Shown here piece after piece: positions 8,173 to 16,738 of a stretch of DNA of 64,000 nucleotides. The translations under genes and the position numbers were made by a program. Below the pieces are notes generated by a model. It had not been told where the DNA came from and searched no databases. It saw nothing but the letters and a program-made list of their open reading frames with translations. Source of the DNA: FEN-1350 sp964386005 (lineage in GTDB: Bacteria > Planctomycetota > Phycisphaerae > Sedimentisphaerales > Anaerohalosphaeraceae). The DNA lies in assembly GCA_964386005.1 (NCBI GenBank), contig CAYLSB010000016.1:1-64000 (forward strand). Reading direction: 5' to 3'. The first letter of the stretch is position 1, and every line of letters starts with the position of its first letter.

Positions 8173-10041
8173 TTACTGGTTCTTAATACACCAGAGAAAG
8201 CTCTTGCCTCGGAGAACGATTGTACCGTCCATAAAAGCGGGGGTGGCGTCGAACTTATCCGGCAAGGTATTGGATCCAATCTGGGAAAACGTATCCGCCG
8301 CTGAAACGATATGCATGACTCCCTTGGCCGATTGGATATAGAGCTTATCGCTGACCAACGATAGAGAAGCATGGAAATTGTCCTTCCGGAATTCATGTTC
8401 CCATCGGAAGCGGGGATTTCTCTTGTGGGCGTCATCGATCGGCGGCGGGGCCGGATCGCCCAGTTTGTAGCATGTCAACACGCCTTCGGTGGTGATCATC
8501 CAGAGGAATTTTCCATTGGTAACGGGGCTGGCAATGTCGGGGATCGCATCATCACCAATACTACGGACATGGGTCTTGGTAACATCGCCGGAACCATCGG
8601 CCGCGATGGCAACGACCTGATTGTAGGGTTCGATGGCAATCACGTTTCCATCGGCGACGATCGGAGATGGAGCGACATCGCCGGTAACGGCTTCGGCTCG
8701 CCAGATTTCTTTGCCATCCACGGGATTATAGGCGATTGTCCAGGGATCGGCGATGGTAATGATCTGCCGCGAACCGGCGATCTGCACGACAACCGGCGAA
8801 GTCCAGGAGTCGCGGACAGGTCGCTTGACTTCCCAGACAATATGACCGGTTGCACCATCGAAAGCGATCAGTTTCGACAGATTATCTTCGGCGGCTCCCT
8901 GGTCGAACTGCACAATTACGCGGGTTTGATCGATGCCCAGAGAGGACGCATAGCCGTATGTGCTTTGGGGACGTCCGAGATTTTTATTCCAGACCAGTTT
9001 GCCGGAGGTATCCACGGCGGCAATGTCACCGGTAGGATAGAGCACATACGCCCGAAGGCCATCGGTAACCATTGTACACGAGGCGTAACCGGTTTCTTCG
9101 CCCATTTCCAGAGGTTCAGGAGATTTGTCGAGCGAAGGGATATCGGCCTTCCACAGGAGTTTGCCGTCGGTCACCGCAAAGCAATAAACCTGGCGGTTTT
9201 TCGGGTCGGCGCCCGTGAAATATATTTTGTCTCCCCAGATAATCGGTGAATTATTTCCGGGAAGCAAACCATCCAACGATGTTTTCCATGCGATATTTTT
9301 CCCGGATTCATCCCACTGTGCGGGAATATTGTCAAAGAAACAGACGCCGGAGCCGTCGTGCCCGCGAAAACTCGGCCAGTTCATTTTGAACTCGTCAATC
9401 GAAGGAATCGTTTCGAGCGGAGGAGCGGGAACCGGCTTGGTGGAAACATCGTTCGGATTGATCTGCATGGGACTCCCGATCGAATCGGTGACGCTCTGAG
9501 TTGCGGATTTGCCCGCCGTGGGTGAATCCGATACAGATGGATACTTCGGTGCCGGGATCCAGTACAATGCAAGGACGATTAAAAAAAGGATTGCCAGGCC
9601 AACCCCGATGGCAAAACGGTTTTGCCTGGCACTCTGGAGTTGATGGGCCACGGCTTCCGGATCGGGATGCGGGTGGGGAATTGTACGGCGGGATACGGCC
9701 GTGATCTTGAGGGCCACAAGGTTGACGGCCACAAAAGCCAACAGCAACATCGCCCCACGACGGGCAAAGACCTCGCGAGTGATCCGCATGGATCGGAGGC
9801 GTTCGTCAAGGATTCGAATATCGGAGGCAAGCCGATCATTGGTGGAATCTTTGGCCCATGCCCGACGCATTTCAACAAGACGATTCTCTCTTGTCGGAAA
9901 GACAAATTTGATTTCGATCCAATTGCCAAGAAGAAGCCCAATGACAATCAGAGCGAAAATCCCGGAGATATAGACGGTCCATATCGAGGCCGGACAGGAA
10001 CACGGCGGATTTGGTTTTGAGACGGATGGGGAAACAGCCAT
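8173..10041 (-). CDS. Membrane-anchored PQQ-type beta-propeller protein
   Basis: The 622-residue product is the last gene of a six-gene operon. The N-terminal 170 residues contain three hydrophobic spans (about 20-45, 95-115 and 145-165) separated by charged loops. The remainder is a BamB/PQQ-like propeller that begins with the planctomycete signature NWPSFRGHDGSG. Several blades end in GKLLWKA, GHIVWEV or GKEIWRA-type motifs. Cofactor binding cannot be told from sequence, since many such propellers bind nothing. A ribosome site (GGAGGT) overlaps the stop of the preceding NapH-like gene. The domain would face the periplasm beside the operon's Fe-S proteins. Confidence 0.85.
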   Translation of the reverse strand: MAVSPSVSKPNPPCSCPASIWTVYISGIFALIVIGLLLGNWIEIKFVFPTRENRLVEMRRAWAKDSTNDRLASDIRILDERLRSMRITREVFARRGAMLLLAFVAVNLVALKITAVSRRTIPHPHPDPEAVAHQLQSARQNRFAIGVGLAILFLIVLALYWIPAPKYPSVSDSPTAGKSATQSVTDSIGSPMQINPNDVSTKPVPAPPLETIPSIDEFKMNWPSFRGHDGSGVCFFDNIPAQWDESGKNIAWKTSLDGLLPGNNSPIIWGDKIYFTGADPKNRQVYCFAVTDGKLLWKADIPSLDKSPEPLEMGEETGYASCTMVTDGLRAYVLYPTGDIAAVDTSGKLVWNKNLGRPQSTYGYASSLGIDQTRVIVQFDQGAAEDNLSKLIAFDGATGHIVWEVKRPVRDSWTSPVVVQIAGSRQIITIADPWTIAYNPVDGKEIWRAEAVTGDVAPSPIVADGNVIAIEPYNQVVAIAADGSGDVTKTHVRSIGDDAIPDIASPVTNGKFLWMITTEGVLTCYKLGDPAPPPIDDAHKRNPRFRWEHEFRKDNFHASLSLVSDKLYIQSAKGVMHIVSAADTFSQIGSNTLPDKFDATPAFMDGTIVLRGKSFLWCIKNQ

Positions 10042-10047
10042 AATAAT

Positions 10048-11343
10048 TTAGACCTCCTGTTTTCGGGCAGGTTGAATTTTGGAATCGGCGCGGACGGGAC
10101 AAAATTCGAAGCAGCGCCCACAGGCAAGACAACCGGCACGATGGGCCTGGTATTCATCGCGACGCCAACGAATGGACATCGCGATCAGCTTGGCACCGAT
10201 GATCAGTCCCATAACTCCCCCAAGAATTCCACCACCCAGACGGAATTGACGTCGGACGGCGTCGGCACGGGCATACAGAATCTCGGTTGCCCGGCCGGTT
10301 TTCCGAAAGGCATCGGACTCGTTGGTCGTGGTCTTGACAGCGCCGGATTCTTCCAGCCACATCCTTTCGGCGAGGCGGACATCGGCATGAGCGCGGGAGA
10401 GGGTTTTATCCACAGAGGAGCCGATCCAGGCACACAATGCCATCAGCACTGGCAACAGTATGATTAGCAGGGCAAGACGAATCTTGTCCGTCTTGTACTG
10501 GTCTTTCGGCCAGGCGGCTGTGGGTTTGTCGATGGCCCCGAAGGGGCAGACCTCTTCGCAAAGACGACACTTCACACATTCCGCAGGAGTGATCGTGACA
10601 AATCGTCTCGACAGTCGGCCGAGTTGGCGAAGGATTAAACCGTACGGACAAACGAAACGACAATACGGTCGGGCCACAAACAGGCCGACCAGAAGAAAGC
10701 AGACTCCCAAGACCAGCGTACCGAAGTGGTCACCGAGACGGAAGAAACCGATGAAAGGATCGTAGCGACAGATCAACAATCCCGCACCGGTCGCCGCGAA
10801 AAGAACCGCAAGTCCGAGATACAACCACGCAAACAAACGGAGGAAATTCTCAATGGGTCGTGCAAGTTGAATGGGTCGGAAGATCACGAGGTCCTGAAGA
10901 GCGCCCAAGGGACAGACGGCCGCACAGAAAACGCGGCCGAACCCTAATGTCACCAACAACGGCAGAGAGAAAAACAATACGACAAACACGGGCACTGCGT
11001 ACGTCGGATCGAATACAGCAAGAACCATATTCCCGATCGAACCGATGGGACAGATACATCCCTTGCGCCAGAAACCGAAATATGCCAGCGACAGAACCAT
11101 CAACAGGAAGATCCCTTTCCGGCAGCGTTTACGATAGACCAATACGGCCGCTACCAGAAGGAATGCAAACAATACCATCACGTCACTATATTGGAACAGA
11201 TCGGATTTCGTCGACGGGGCCGTCGTCGGGGGAAACGTATAGTCGGTTTCGAAATCCGGCGGAGGAAACCGTTCGACAGATCCCCAAGCCGAAACAACCA
11301 TCAACAAAACCAATAGCGGTAGATATCGGTGCAGATAGATCAT
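10048..11343 (-). CDS. NapH/NosR-like polytopic 4Fe-4S membrane protein
   Basis: Predicted quinol-linked membrane electron carrier of about 431 residues. It has several hydrophobic spans and the two C-x3-CP motifs of the NapH/NosR core (CAAVCPLGA and CRFVCPYG), plus an earlier GCICPIGS. These are followed by one ferredoxin cluster site (CVKCRLCEEVCPFGA) and a second at the C-terminus (CLACGRCFEFCP). The start at 11343 overlaps the stop of the Tat ferredoxin gene (ATGA); a longer reading would add about 29 residues overlapping that gene. In Nap and Nos systems such proteins pass electrons to a periplasmic ferredoxin. Neither NapA nor NosZ is present here. Confidence 0.85.
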   Translation of the reverse strand: MIYLHRYLPLLVLLMVVSAWGSVERFPPPDFETDYTFPPTTAPSTKSDLFQYSDVMVLFAFLLVAAVLVYRKRCRKGIFLLMVLSLAYFGFWRKGCICPIGSIGNMVLAVFDPTYAVPVFVVLFFSLPLLVTLGFGRVFCAAVCPLGALQDLVIFRPIQLARPIENFLRLFAWLYLGLAVLFAATGAGLLICRYDPFIGFFRLGDHFGTLVLGVCFLLVGLFVARPYCRFVCPYGLILRQLGRLSRRFVTITPAECVKCRLCEEVCPFGAIDKPTAAWPKDQYKTDKIRLALLIILLPVLMALCAWIGSSVDKTLSRAHADVRLAERMWLEESGAVKTTTNESDAFRKTGRATEILYARADAVRRQFRLGGGILGGVMGLIIGAKLIAMSIRWRRDEYQAHRAGCLACGRCFEFCPVRADSKIQPARKQEV

Positions 11344-11906
11344 GCCCGTTTGGCTCCCTTCAACAGATAGGGGTCGTCCGCAGGAACACGGATAAACGCC
11401 TGCGAGGGACAGGCCGCGGCGATGGAACACTCATTGCAATTGATACAACGATCGTGGCGAACCTGAAGGAACAACGAGCCGTTACCGAAGGCCTCGCAGC
11501 CCTTGACGCATTTTCCGCAGCCAATGCACAATTCCTCTTTGATATTGTATTCAAAATATGGATCTTCAACAAAAACCCGTTCGATGGCATTGGTTGGGCA
11601 CAGTTCATTTTCGGCGCCGGTATCCAGCGCTTTGGGGTCGGGATCAAAGTAACCGGTACACAGGTCGCAGTAGCCGCACATGGCATAGGCCTGGACGCAC
11701 TTGACGGCGGATAATTCAAGAACGCAGTACGTAGCGCAGTTTCCACATGCGACACATTTTTCCGGATCGATCTGCCAGACCCTCTTGGTCTTTTTCCCTT
11801 TGCCAAGAAGAAATCCGGTCGCTGCGCTGATGGAGGCCAGAGCGGTAGCCCAAAGACCTTCGCCAAAGAAACCGCGACGCGATAGTTGATTGCCTGATGG
11901 TTTCAT
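11340..11906 (-). CDS. Tat-exported ferredoxin (NapG-like)
   Basis: Predicted periplasmic iron-sulfur protein of 188 residues. The N-terminus carries a twin-arginine signal (SRRGFFGEG followed by a hydrophobic stretch). Cysteine groups CVACGNCATYC, CGYCDLC, CIGCGKCVKGC and CINCNECSIAAACP suggest three or four [4Fe-4S] clusters. This matches the NapG type of partner for a NapH-like protein, which is the next gene and overlaps by four bases. The ATG at 11906 is chosen because it places the RR motif at the start; longer readings add an unlikely leader. Four bases separate it from the small Cys protein gene upstream. Confidence 0.88.
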   Translation of the reverse strand: MKPSGNQLSRRGFFGEGLWATALASISAATGFLLGKGKKTKRVWQIDPEKCVACGNCATYCVLELSAVKCVQAYAMCGYCDLCTGYFDPDPKALDTGAENELCPTNAIERVFVEDPYFEYNIKEELCIGCGKCVKGCEAFGNGSLFLQVRHDRCINCNECSIAAACPSQAFIRVPADDPYLLKGAKRA

Positions 11907-11910
11907 GCGG

Positions 11911-12135
11911 TCAATCCTTCCCGGCCTGTCGATAGGATCGGGCCCGAGGCAGGCCGCAATCGACGAGTTGGATGCAACGTTTGCATACGCCGCGATTGAT
12001 ACATCGGCCGTCTTTGAGAAGACGTCGGCTTTTGAGGACCACTGCAGAAGAGGTTCCGGCAATTCCCACGGCGGCCGTATATCGTAAAACGCCGTGGAGA
12101 AGTTTTCTGCGATTGGTTTGCGATGGAGCGCTCAT
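11911..12135 (-). CDS. Small Tat-type cysteine protein
   Basis: A 74-residue product whose N-terminus looks like a twin-arginine signal (NRRKLLHGVLRY, then an Ala/Gly/Val-rich segment). It is followed by a short mature part with four cysteines spaced C-x5-C-x2-C-x5-C (CINRGVCKRCIQLVDC). I know no family. The cysteines could hold a cluster, a metal or a disulfide. The start ATG overlaps the stop of the NHL gene (ATGA) and the stop is four bases from the ferredoxin start, so it is clearly built into the operon. Its reality is supported by this spacing and by the RR motif. Confidence 0.75.
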   Translation of the reverse strand: MSAPSQTNRRKLLHGVLRYTAAVGIAGTSSAVVLKSRRLLKDGRCINRGVCKRCIQLVDCGLPRARSYRQAGKD

Positions 12136-13175
12136 GGTTTTTTCTCGCTTTTTCGAAAAACACGAATCTGATTTTTCAGAGGATCGAGGATATAGACCCG
12201 GCCGCGGGAATCGACGGCGACATCAAAGACCTCATCGAGGGTTGTTCCGGCTGCGGGCGAATCCAGCAGGTGCTCAGGCCCGGCAACAACGCCGACGAAC
12301 TGGCCCTGGGCATCATACACTTTGACGCGAACGATCCCTTTTTCGACGGTTATGAAACTCCCATCGGGGAGGATTGCGAAGTTGACGGGATTACAGCATC
12401 CACTGAAACCCTCGACGGTCAGCCCGGCCTTGCCCCAGTCGAACTCGCGATCGCCTCGGAACGTGTATGCCTCGATGAAATGACGGCCGGGATTCACCAC
12501 GCGGAGCAGGCCGTCCGGTCCTATGGCAAGGTCGAAATGCGGGCTGGGAATGACAAACCCCGCGATCTGGCGGGCATCATTCTTGCGGCCGATCTCGTTT
12601 TTCAGCGTTCCGGAACGATCATAGCGAAGGACAATCCGATTCCCCGCGTCGGCAACGAAAACATCGTCTCTGGCCACGACAATGGAAGTCAGTTTGGCTT
12701 TGGGACCAAGAGAGGCCCATGCAGAAAGGCGCTTACCTTCACGCGAGTATTGTTCGACACGGTCAAGGAACCCAATCCAGATCGATCCGTCTCGGTCCAC
12801 ATCCAGACACCATGGAGGGGCATCAAGTGCAAGATCCTGTTTTTTCCTTCCGGAAAGATCGAAGATACGAATCTGCGCATCTCCCGCCAGGTACAATTCC
12901 TCGCCATGAATCGTGACGGCATTCGCTGAAAGTAATTCTGTATCAAAAGCCAGAACCTGTTCGTATACGATCAGGGAAGGATCGATTTTTAAATAAGCGG
13001 TAAGATCGTAATCGTAGGCATCCGACAAACCACTACCGGATCGGCCGGATGTGTCGCGAAACAGTATGCTGGCTACGGCCGCCACAAGGGACAAAATGAC
13101 CATAAGAGCAGCAATGAATCCCGATGACACTTTAGCGGATCGAAGATGGAAATATTGTATTGAATATCTATCCAT
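12132..13175 (-). CDS. Membrane-anchored NHL-repeat beta-propeller
   Basis: The 347-residue product has one N-terminal transmembrane segment (about residues 18-42) and then NHL-type repeats. These are recognisable as VDRDGSIWIGF, VADAGNRIVLRYD, IGPDGLLRVVNPGRHF and VAVDSRGRVYILDPLKNQIRVF. It would sit outside the cytoplasmic membrane. NHL propellers are usually protein- or ligand-binding scaffolds; no catalytic motif is seen. It lies 16 bases after a PQQ-type propeller gene and overlaps the small Cys protein gene by four bases, so it is the second gene of the operon. Confidence 0.85.
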   Translation of the reverse strand: MDRYSIQYFHLRSAKVSSGFIAALMVILSLVAAVASILFRDTSGRSGSGLSDAYDYDLTAYLKIDPSLIVYEQVLAFDTELLSANAVTIHGEELYLAGDAQIRIFDLSGRKKQDLALDAPPWCLDVDRDGSIWIGFLDRVEQYSREGKRLSAWASLGPKAKLTSIVVARDDVFVADAGNRIVLRYDRSGTLKNEIGRKNDARQIAGFVIPSPHFDLAIGPDGLLRVVNPGRHFIEAYTFRGDREFDWGKAGLTVEGFSGCCNPVNFAILPDGSFITVEKGIVRVKVYDAQGQFVGVVAGPEHLLDSPAAGTTLDEVFDVAVDSRGRVYILDPLKNQIRVFRKSEKKP

Positions 13176-13191
13176 ATATACCTTTTCTTAT

Positions 13192-14604
13192 CTATTTCGA
13201 TTGCGCGGAGATATCCAGGCAAACCATTCTCGTCAGGTCGCGGACGATCAGCCGGCCGGAAGCGAAGGCCATGGGACCCCATGCATCGTGTCCGTCCAAA
13301 ACCTGGGCTTCGGCGAGCTGTTTGTACCCTTCGGTCGAGGCCTCGGCCATCCGTAGCAGGCCACGATCATCGAGAGCATAAATCAGGCCATCGGCGATCC
13401 CGAAAGGCCCCAGGCCGAATTTGACGGAACTTCCGCTGGCCCATACGATGGTTCCGTCGGGATTCATGCAGACAAGCTGCTCGTCAGCACGAATGCCGAA
13501 GATGTGGCCTTGATACCAGATCGGTGTCTGCTGTTCGGCGCCGAAAATATCGGATTCCATTTCAAAAAGTTTCCGAACGGAAAACCCTTTTTCGTCCTTT
13601 TGAACTTGAATCATACGGCTACCCCGGTTGTACCCGGCCGTGAAAAAGATTCGTCCGTCGCCCAAGGGTAACGGCGAGGGTACATTGGTCCGGATTGTCC
13701 ACTCGGGATCTTCCCATAACACCGCACCATCCGCCGCGGAAACACCGACAGCGCCGCCGCTAGAGCAATAGACGACCATACGAATTCCATCGATCACTGC
13801 GGGAATCGGCGAGGAATGCGTCATCTTCCACTTTTTCGGATTGGACGTTTCCCATAGGGGCTTACCGGTTTCCAGATCCACAGCCAGGAGAAGGGCCTTT
13901 CCGCCGGGAGCCAGAATGACGGCATTGTTCTCGATGAGCGGACACTGACCGGCATACCAGAGGGGTACTTCTGTCCCCCAATCCCTGACAAGATCAAGAA
14001 ACCATTTCCGTTCCCCCGTTTTCGCATCAAGGCATGTTACATGACACAACGGTCCCATGCAAACGACATATTGATCGGTAACCGAGGGTATCGTGCGGCT
14101 CATTCCGTGGTTACGTTTTATCTTGACGGAATAGACGTACCGCCAGAACTCGGCTCCATCATCGAGGGACAAACAACGTATCGCATCGGCCTGTTTATCA
14201 CGATCGTAATCAATCAGGTAAACCATTCCGGCATGGATTGCGGCAGCGGCGTACCCCTCGCCAACGTCGATTGACCAAAGAACCTTCGGCCCTTCCGCAG
14301 GCCACGAACGTGCCAGAGGAACCGGATCTTTGTTGATGGCATCCAGATCCGGACCACGGAATCGCGGCCAGGAACCCGGAAGCGAGGAGGGTTTTATGGG
14401 AACTGGATGGGCGATGATTTCGAGATTGCCCGTCAACGCGGGTGAATCGGATTGCGGGCCGAGATTTTTCGGACGGCCGTCGTTGCCGGGCAAACGCGGC
14501 GTCACATGCCAGCCGCTGTCGCAGCCGAGCCACAGATACAGAAACGCCGAGCCGGCCACGATCAACAGGCCCGGTATCATTCTGGCCAGCCATAATCCCT
14601 TCAT
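13192..14604 (-). CDS. PQQ-type beta-propeller protein, first gene of Fe-S operon
   Basis: The 470-residue product has an N-terminal hydrophobic anchor ending in LWLGC (possible lipoprotein site near residue 28). A BamB/PQQ-like propeller follows, beginning SWPRFRGPDLDAINKD. Blade ends such as GERKWFLDL, GKPLWETSN and GAVLWEDPE are visible. It is the 5' gene of a six-gene minus-strand operon containing two more propellers and three Fe-S/Cys proteins. It has a single-span anchor, while the last propeller of the operon has three. The upstream gap contains TGGTACAAT as a possible extended -10, which is weak evidence for the operon promoter. Confidence 0.83.
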   Translation of the reverse strand: MKGLWLARMIPGLLIVAGSAFLYLWLGCDSGWHVTPRLPGNDGRPKNLGPQSDSPALTGNLEIIAHPVPIKPSSLPGSWPRFRGPDLDAINKDPVPLARSWPAEGPKVLWSIDVGEGYAAAAIHAGMVYLIDYDRDKQADAIRCLSLDDGAEFWRYVYSVKIKRNHGMSRTIPSVTDQYVVCMGPLCHVTCLDAKTGERKWFLDLVRDWGTEVPLWYAGQCPLIENNAVILAPGGKALLLAVDLETGKPLWETSNPKKWKMTHSSPIPAVIDGIRMVVYCSSGGAVGVSAADGAVLWEDPEWTIRTNVPSPLPLGDGRIFFTAGYNRGSRMIQVQKDEKGFSVRKLFEMESDIFGAEQQTPIWYQGHIFGIRADEQLVCMNPDGTIVWASGSSVKFGLGPFGIADGLIYALDDRGLLRMAEASTEGYKQLAEAQVLDGHDAWGPMAFASGRLIVRDLTRMVCLDISAQSK

Positions 14605-14806
14605 TGTCTTCGATTTTTCCAGCGATTCATGGTTAGAATATCCCCTTTACCCGAACGAGCTATGAATACTACAGGATATTGTACCAGATGTTCGGGGAAA
14701 TTCCTATGAACTCTTTCGACGCAATTTAGGGGATTCACAGGATTTGGATCGGGCCACAGAGAAACTCAGGAAACAAAGGGGAATCGGAAAACCGATTGAC
14801 AAGGTT

Positions 14807-14838
14807 GAAAAAATGGGCGGAGGACAATTCCCCCGCCC
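14807..14838 (-). terminator. Rho-independent terminator of the GLUG gene
   Basis: On the minus strand a 10-bp stem (GGGCGGGGGA/TCCTCCGCCC, one G-U pair) with loop ATTG is followed by ATTTTTT. It lies about 40 bases after the stop of the GLUG-repeat gene. Confidence 0.88.
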
Positions 14839-14879
14839 GAAAGAAACACATATTCAACGAAGACCCGGATTCAGATTGA

Positions 14880-16328
14880 TCACTTCCCGCGATCAATGAC
14901 GCGGATTTTGTCGGTTCCGCTGAATTTCAGGCCGGACGACAGATTGCCCTCAATGGTGATCGAAAAATCATCGATACAAAGAACATTGACAAGTGTCTGG
15001 CGATCAAATTTGACCGTCAGGTCAGGAATGCCATCCTCGTCCCGATCGCCAACCTGTGGAGTAAAAGACAAGTCAGCGGACTGACCGTATTCCGATGGAC
15101 AACTCTCGCCTTCAATCTTCACAATGTTGATGCTGGCAGGAACGATGTCGGTCACATTATAACCGTCTGGCAGGGTAATATAGGCAGTTATCCATTGGCC
15201 ATTGCTTTTTTTATTGAGGGTGTCGGGTTCAACATCCACTGTAGAGGGTACTACGATGATTTGCCATTGGAGGCGGGGGTAATCATTTGAAACCATCCAC
15301 CAAATGGAAGAAAAGTCCCAGTTGGCCAAGGTAAAATTGTTCACCTTTTTCATTTCATCCGTTGAAAGGCCGATTACACCGCTTGGGTCTTCAATCTGTC
15401 TGCCTACACCAAGTAGTCCAATATTAATACTTGAATCATAAAAAGATGTGGAAATTGTAGCAACATTTTCTCCAAGTAAAACACCAATATAACCTTTGTA
15501 GTTTTCCTGGGGTGGATCATATTGGGAGAGAATACAGCCCGTGGCGTAACAATTCATTATTGTCCCACCATTTGCTCCACATAATCCCCCAAGGAAGCTT
15601 TCACCTTCACCCTGTTGTGTTCCTCCTCCTGTAACATTTCCCTGTGCATAAGAATTCTCTATTATTCCCCGATTGATTCCACAAAGTCCTCCGAGATAAC
15701 CATAATATACTGGACTTCCACCACCAGTCACATTCACATTAGCAAAGCATTCTTCAATCGTAGCATTACTTTCACCACATAGCCCGCCAAGATAAAATGA
15801 ACCTGCTTCAGAACATATCGTACCCATTGCATAGCATTGGAAGATTTTGCTCCCTGTGGTCGGATACCCACACAGACCCCCTAATGAATTTGAATTGAAA
15901 CCGCCAATGATTGTCGCATTCTCGACACCCAAGTTGACAACCGTACCCTGATCTATACAACCGAATAGACCCAAATAATCATTCCCATTTCCCTGAGTAT
16001 TAATTGTCAAATTTCGGATCACATGATTCTTTCCATCAAAACAGCCAGAAAAGAATGGGGCCTGAGGGCCAGAATTGATATCATCTTTATCCGGAGCTAT
16101 GATTGCCCGTAAAAAACTGTAACCCGCCAGATCAATATCCTCCACCAAGCAGAAATGCTTCCCATAATCTTCAGGAGTATTACCTAGATCAATCAGATCC
16201 TCTGGAGTTGAGATTTGGTATATCTCTATATTGTTTTCAACTATTACACCACTGTAAGTTCCTCCTTGTGCTTGAAAACAAAGAATCGTGGCAATCCCTG
16301 TCAAGATAAATATTAGAACTCGTTTCAT
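14880..16328 (-). CDS. Secreted GLUG-repeat protein
   Basis: The 482-residue product has a Sec signal peptide (MKRVLIFILTGIATILCF) and then about six GLUG-type repeats between residues 95 and 310. These read LGLFGCI, LGGLCGYPTTG, LGGLCGESNATI, LGGLCGINRGII and LGGLCGANGGTI, each followed by a Cys/Tyr-Ala-x-G element. The C-terminal 120 residues form another domain (about 360-480) dealing with GDRDEDGIPDLTVKFD, which is shared by planctomycete surface proteins. It resembles adhesin or cell-surface proteins; no enzyme motif was found. The repeat region is noticeably AT-rich compared with its neighbours. The start has a strong GGAGGTG. It has its own terminator. Confidence 0.83.
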   Translation of the reverse strand: MKRVLIFILTGIATILCFQAQGGTYSGVIVENNIEIYQISTPEDLIDLGNTPEDYGKHFCLVEDIDLAGYSFLRAIIAPDKDDINSGPQAPFFSGCFDGKNHVIRNLTINTQGNGNDYLGLFGCIDQGTVVNLGVENATIIGGFNSNSLGGLCGYPTTGSKIFQCYAMGTICSEAGSFYLGGLCGESNATIEECFANVNVTGGGSPVYYGYLGGLCGINRGIIENSYAQGNVTGGGTQQGEGESFLGGLCGANGGTIMNCYATGCILSQYDPPQENYKGYIGVLLGENVATISTSFYDSSINIGLLGVGRQIEDPSGVIGLSTDEMKKVNNFTLANWDFSSIWWMVSNDYPRLQWQIIVVPSTVDVEPDTLNKKSNGQWITAYITLPDGYNVTDIVPASINIVKIEGESCPSEYGQSADLSFTPQVGDRDEDGIPDLTVKFDRQTLVNVLCIDDFSITIEGNLSSGLKFSGTDKIRVIDRGK

Positions 16329-16738
16329 GGTTCACCTCCGTTTCGTATAAATGTTAGAGTTATGCGTCGGCTCAGCCACACCGCCAAGTCTTTTTCAGTT
16401 CTTGTATCCTGATCAAAATGCGCAGAACGGATCGGGGCATAGGGGTTTATAATCGAATTGGTTCCTCTTCCGCAACATCGTGATTCCTTAAAAGCAGATA
16501 AAGTGTACCCCCCCCCCCTCTGGAATGTCAATATGGGAAAAATGTGAATTTTGGAAAATGTTTAGAATTTTTCTGAGACAAAAGGATATCCGGAAAAATA
16601 CGGATATCTGATGCAAAGTGGCGGGATTATATCAGATGGTATAAAGAGACAAATACAATCTGACCCAGCGCAATCCTATCATTCAGACCTTTTTCGAATG
16701 CCGGGTCAAGTCTGGCATGACAGGAGCCAGGAACTATG
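16329..16738. other. Intergenic region with an 11-C tract
   Basis: No gene is supported. It holds the 5' leader of the GLUG gene and a run of eleven C (16508-16518, read as G11 on that gene's strand). A possible promoter (TTGCGG, 17 bases, TTATAA on the minus strand near 16450-16480) and the terminator-like hairpin of the hydrolase gene are also present. Confidence 0.5.
16585..16608 (-). terminator. Terminator-like hairpin after the lipid operon
   Basis: GATATCCG and CGGATATC form a perfect 8-bp stem with an 8-base loop, followed on the minus strand by CTTTTG. It is 130 bases beyond the stop of the alpha/beta hydrolase gene, the last gene of the operon. The T-run is short, so termination efficiency is uncertain. 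Confidence 0.5.

Noticed and set aside
8371..9249. 292-codon plus-strand frame opposite the PQQ propeller
   Set aside because: Antisense shadow of a clear propeller gene; no family match and no ribosome site.
10860..11714. 284-codon plus-strand frame
   Set aside because: Opposite the NapH-like and ferredoxin genes, which have clear cysteine motifs.
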